From: Actinomycetota bacterium
GTDB lineage: Bacteria > Cyanobacteriota > Vampirovibrionia > Obscuribacterales > Obscuribacteraceae
Direction: 5' to 3'
NCBI GenBank assembly: GCA_903970355.1
Contig: CAJCIF010000147.1
Coordinates: 1-9,902, forward strand
DNA: 9,902 bases
Shown: positions 6,907 to 9,902 of the stretch, one piece after another
How the letters are laid out: each line of letters starts with the position of its first letter
Numbering within the stretch: the first letter of the stretch is position 1
Position numbers and translations under genes: made by a program
Notes under the pieces: model-generated
Databases searched by the model: none
The model's input: the letters and a program-made list of their open reading frames with translations, nothing else
Told to the model about the DNA's origin: nothing

Positions 6907-8676
6907 TTGCACGGCAAAGTAGATCTCGCCAGGGCTAAAGGACTCAAAAAATCCGAAATTCAGCAGATAAACAGGTTGCTCCAACGACGCATACCAACAG
7001 ATAAAGTCGTTACATTGGACCTCGCCGAAGCAGTAGCAGAAATCTCCTTCAATATTCACCAGTCCCTCTCCGTCGTAGTCAATAGACGGGGGCAGATCGT
7101 CAACGTTACTCTCGGGCAGCCGTACGAAGTCAACATGCCTGAGCTGAGACAAGTTCGGGTTGGACCAGGGCGCCTTTGCGGTCACCGCATTATTTCGACG
7201 CGCCTGGTCGACAATCAATCCAATCAAAAGAAGAGCACCAAATCCGATGCCACTAAAGAGGATAAGGATGTCGCTCACAATATCAGTAAAGATAATTTGC
7301 AATGCCTGGCTCGCAACCGGCTCGATCTTCTCGCTCAGATTGATGTCAACGAAAACGGCACCTTTAGCCGCAGCCGAGGCGAACAAGCCAAGCTGGCGGA
7401 CTGCATTCAGGTCGCTCATCTTCTGCCAAGCCGAGACACGGAAGGACTGCTCTGGAAACACCTTCCGCCTCGCACCGCCCGTGGTGCACAAGAAGAAGAT
7501 TTTGAAGTTTTGATTCAATCTTTAGAAGAAGAATTCAGCCGTCAACTTCCCGGCTTGCAAGTCAGGGAAGGCGAAGAGCGAGCTATTTTAGTCGGGCTGG
7601 TAACAGATGGAACGGATGCGTTCCAGGTGGAAGATGAGCTCGATGAATTGGCCCAACTGACTAGAACAGCTGGAGCTACTATTTGCCAGAGGCTTACTCA
7701 GACAAGGCCACAACCAGATTCTCGGTTCTTCCTTGGTTCAGGCAAAGTGCAAGAGCTGGCTTTGATGGTGCAAGAACTGGGCGCCAATCTCGTCATTTTC
7801 GACGGTGAATTGACAGCATTGCAACATCGCAGCCTCGAACCAATAATGAATGCGAAAGTTCTCGATCGCACAGAGCTCATTCTCGACATTTTTGCGCAAC
7901 GAGCTCAGACCAAAGAAGGTAAGTTGCAGGTGGAACTGGCTCAACTTAAATACCTTTACCCGAGGCTGATAGGCAAAGGCAATAAGCTCAGCAGGCTAGG
8001 CGGCGGAATCGGGACAAGGGGTCCTGGTGAAACGAAATTGGAAATAGACAGACGCCGTATTCGCGAACGCATCAATACACTTGAAGAAGATACGTTGCGC
8101 ATTCGAAACTATCGAGATACTCAGAGGCGTCGCCGGCTGGCGGATAACATACCAGTAGTTGCCATAACCGGATATACGAATTCCGGCAAGTCCACCCTTT
8201 TGAATGCCCTTACAAAATCAACCGTCTTTGTTGAGGACAAATTGTTCGCAACACTAGACCCAACCACGCGCCGGACAACTCTCTCCGATCATTCGCCCAT
8301 CTTGCTCTCCGACACGGTCGGTTTTATCAAGAAATTGCCCACTTCCTTAATTGCTGCATTCAAAGCAACTCTTGAAGAGGTTTCAGTTACCGACATACTT
8401 CTCCACGTCGTTGATTCTTCCCATCCCAATGTTATGGACCAGATAAGTAGTGTCTATGACGTATTAAGCGAGCTGGGTGCTGTCGATAAACCGATGATTA
8501 CCGTACTCAACAAAGCCGAACTGGTGAGAAAAGAAGACCTCATCTGGCTGGTTGCTCAAGTTCCGAACCCCGTTGTGATTTCGGCAAGCAAACGCCTGGG
8601 GTTGAATAATCTATTAAATAAAATCGAGCAGGTAGTGCACGAAATATATGATCGAAGACGAGTCATTGGCGCATAG
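6907..8676 (+). CDS. hflX: GTPase HflX, long form with N-terminal extension
   Basis: 589 residues against 426 in E. coli. HflX is a cytoplasmic GTPase of the Obg-HflX group that binds the 50S subunit and splits stalled or idle ribosomes, notably after heat stress. Residues 1-180 form the extension found in Cyanobacteria and Clostridia: GLK near the start, VVVNRRGQIVNVTLG (56-70), GPGRLCGHR, RNRLDLLAQIDV, and AHLLP (170-174). The core domain shows LGSGK (276-280) and GGGIGTRGPGETKLE (365-379), then an Arg-rich helix. The G domain has G1 GYTNSGKS (422-429), G3 DTVGF (469-473), G4 NKAE (535-538) and G5 SASK (559-562). Two oddities: a charged, low-complexity insert at about residues 101-125, and Glu instead of Asp as the last G4 residue. 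The TTG start is supported by a strong Shine-Dalgarno. A TPR gene follows 5 bases after the stop. Identity is certain. Confidence 0.96.
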   Translation: MHGKVDLARAKGLKKSEIQQINRLLQRRIPTDKVVTLDLAEAVAEISFNIHQSLSVVVNRRGQIVNVTLGQPYEVNMPELRQVRVGPGRLCGHRIISTRLVDNQSNQKKSTKSDATKEDKDVAHNISKDNLQCLARNRLDLLAQIDVNENGTFSRSRGEQAKLADCIQVAHLLPSRDTEGLLWKHLPPRTARGAQEEDFEVLIQSLEEEFSRQLPGLQVREGEERAILVGLVTDGTDAFQVEDELDELAQLTRTAGATICQRLTQTRPQPDSRFFLGSGKVQELALMVQELGANLVIFDGELTALQHRSLEPIMNAKVLDRTELILDIFAQRAQTKEGKLQVELAQLKYLYPRLIGKGNKLSRLGGGIGTRGPGETKLEIDRRRIRERINTLEEDTLRIRNYRDTQRRRRLADNIPVVAITGYTNSGKSTLLNALTKSTVFVEDKLFATLDPTTRRTTLSDHSPILLSDTVGFIKKLPTSLIAAFKATLEEVSVTDILLHVVDSSHPNVMDQISSVYDVLSELGAVDKPMITVLNKAELVRKEDLIWLVAQVPNPVVISASKRLGLNNLLNKIEQVVHEIYDRRRVIGA

Positions 8677-8681
8677 AAAAA

Positions 8682-9863
8682 ATGAACGTCGAACATCAAG
8701 AGAAGCTAATTGCAGATGGCAAACAGCACGATCGCTATGGTCGTTATGTTGAAGCTGTGGAAGCCTTTCGCAGTGCCCTTGTTGGGCTGCCTGAAAGCAG
8801 CCACACCAGGCTAGAAGCTCTGCTTGGGCTGGGCAAGGCGCTTCGTGGAACTGTCTCGTTAGATGCATCGATCGAAACCCTCAAAGAAGCTGTTCCTCTT
8901 GCCGAAAAATTGCATGGGGCAGACAGTGTCGAATATGCCGAAACTCTTGGCGAATTGGGTCTGTCCCATCTGGAATTGCGAAATTTCGATCTCGCTGAAA
9001 CAGATCTATTAAAGGCCGTTGAAATACTGAAGGCTCAAAAACCACAGGATGAATTGCGGGTTGCTCAAGCTGTAACTAACCTGGGCACTCTCTACATCCG
9101 TACGGAACGAATTGCCGAAGCCGAACCACTTTTAACAAGAGCGCTCGGGGTAAGAAGACAGCTTTTAAAAACATACGATCGCCAGTTAGCCGATTCACTG
9201 TCCAGTCTTGCCCAATTGCATTTGGCCAAAGGCAAGCCGGCTTTGGCTCCCCTTTTGCTTCAAGAAGCTCTCTCGATCGATCTAAAGGTGTTAGGCGAAA
9301 ATCACCCCCAGACATCGCGAACGATGGGAAATTTGGCGGCTGCTCTTCGATTAACCGGCAAGTTGACGGAATCAGAAAAGCTACTAACGAAAGTGAATGG
9401 TGCTCTGGCGGATGCCGGCAGAGATGCAACTGCTGAGCAAATAGTGTGTCTAAACGAGCATGGTGCAGTTGAGTTGCAGTTGCGAAAAATGAAAGAAGCG
9501 CAAGGGCACTTTGAACAAGCTCTTGTACTTGCAGACAAATGCAATCGTATAGACGATCAAATTATTTTAGCCAGTCTGGTTGGACTTGGTAGTGCCTATT
9601 TGAATCAAGGCAACTTCAAGGAAGCAGAACCATGTCTAAGACGAGCTCTCACGCTCCTTGGCAGTGTCAATAAGGGCACTGTTCAACTGGAAAATTCCTT
9701 GCTCAATTCATTGCTTAGTTCTCTGGTAATGCAAGGAAAATTTGGTCACGTGTTGTCACTGGTACCAGATTCGGTGCGAGCCCGCCAGACGCAGAATTTC
9801 GATCAAATGACTCAGATTTTGAAACAGTTGCACGACGCCGTTAAGAGCAAAGACAAAAATTAG
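8682..9863 (+). CDS. Cytoplasmic TPR protein, kinesin-light-chain type
   Basis: 393 residues made almost entirely of tetratricopeptide repeats, with about eight helix pairs spaced roughly 42 residues apart. Clear ones are YGRYVEAVEAFRSAL (19-33), then about 87-117 (LGELGLSHLELRNFDLAETD), 129-162, 171-204, 213-242, 255-288 and 297-328 (LGSAYLNQGNFKEAEPCLRRAL). The longer unit and the LGENHPQT motif (204-211) are typical of the TPR_12/kinesin-light-chain class. No signal peptide, membrane helix or catalytic domain is seen, so it probably acts as a cytoplasmic protein-protein adaptor. The start is an ATG 5 bases after the hflX stop, with only an A-rich stretch ahead of it, pointing to one transcript with hflX and possibly coupled translation. 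The partner is unknown. Such genes are common in Obscuribacterales-like genomes and Cyanobacteria, and adjacency to hflX need not mean shared function. Confidence 0.88.
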   Translation: MNVEHQEKLIADGKQHDRYGRYVEAVEAFRSALVGLPESSHTRLEALLGLGKALRGTVSLDASIETLKEAVPLAEKLHGADSVEYAETLGELGLSHLELRNFDLAETDLLKAVEILKAQKPQDELRVAQAVTNLGTLYIRTERIAEAEPLLTRALGVRRQLLKTYDRQLADSLSSLAQLHLAKGKPALAPLLLQEALSIDLKVLGENHPQTSRTMGNLAAALRLTGKLTESEKLLTKVNGALADAGRDATAEQIVCLNEHGAVELQLRKMKEAQGHFEQALVLADKCNRIDDQIILASLVGLGSAYLNQGNFKEAEPCLRRALTLLGSVNKGTVQLENSLLNSLLSSLVMQGKFGHVLSLVPDSVRARQTQNFDQMTQILKQLHDAVKSKDKN

Positions 9864-9873
9864 GCCTCGTCTA

Positions 9874-9902
9874 CTGCCGACTAACTTGCATGTCGGTTGC
9901 AG
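9874..9902 (+). terminator. Weak imperfect hairpin after the TPR gene, cut by the window end
   Basis: CTGCCGAC (9874-9881) can pair with GTCG (9892-9895) and GCAG (9899-9902) across a three-base bulge, with a 10-base loop. It lies 11 bases past the TPR stop codon, where a terminator would be expected, but no run of T is visible before the window ends. It may be a terminator, part of a repeat continuing outside, or chance. Confidence 0.2.

Noticed and set aside
6889..7518. A 209-codon minus-strand reading frame with a hydrophobic stretch, antisense to the hflX 5' region
   Set aside because: The plus strand here encodes recognisable HflX-family extension motifs with a strong Shine-Dalgarno. 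The antisense product resembles nothing known and has no ribosome site that I can see.

Overview
The window looks like a bacterial contig end from a Gram-negative, moderate-GC (roughly half GC) genome. It is gene-dense: seven protein genes, no RNA genes, no mobile elements, and no gene-free stretch over 100 bases. I infer a deep-branching relative of Cyanobacteria (Melainabacteria/Obscuribacterales type). The reasons are a membrane Ser/Thr kinase with an N-terminal cysteine motif, a secreted TonB-C-like protein, an HflX with the long N-terminal extension known from Cyanobacteria and Clostridia, kinesin-light-chain-type TPRs, and frequent TTG starts. No rRNA or marker gene is present, so this placement is an inference. 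The first 11 bases match the 3' end of the Illumina TruSeq adapter and are probably not genomic.

Layout. (1) Bases 12-3707, plus strand: a two-gene unit. The first gene is truncated at its 5' end. It encodes an Ala/Glu/Lys-rich helical-repeat protein with one membrane segment near the C-terminus. Thirty bases later comes a Ser/Thr protein kinase, also with one membrane segment. The last ~80 residues of the two proteins align without gaps, so they appear to carry the same extracytoplasmic tail on different cytoplasmic parts. (2) Bases 3690-4490, minus strand: a TatD-family metal-dependent hydrolase, convergent with the kinase and overlapping its 3' end by 18 bases. (3) Bases 4491-4578: a divergent intergenic region with a candidate promoter and a perfect 15-base palindrome. 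(4) Bases 4579-9863, plus strand: a signal-peptide protein with a TonB-C-like domain, a GlcD-type FAD-linked oxidase 6 bases later, a ~99-base gap, hflX, and a TPR protein 5 bases after hflX.

How they may work together. The kinase and its upstream neighbour are the best candidate for a functional pair: an envelope-sensing kinase and a helical scaffold or substrate that share a sensor or dimerisation tail. The other genes are recognisable housekeeping or metabolic functions (TatD nuclease, 2-hydroxyacid oxidase, ribosome-rescue GTPase) mixed with lineage-specific envelope and TPR proteins. No link between them and the kinase pair is evident beyond proximity.
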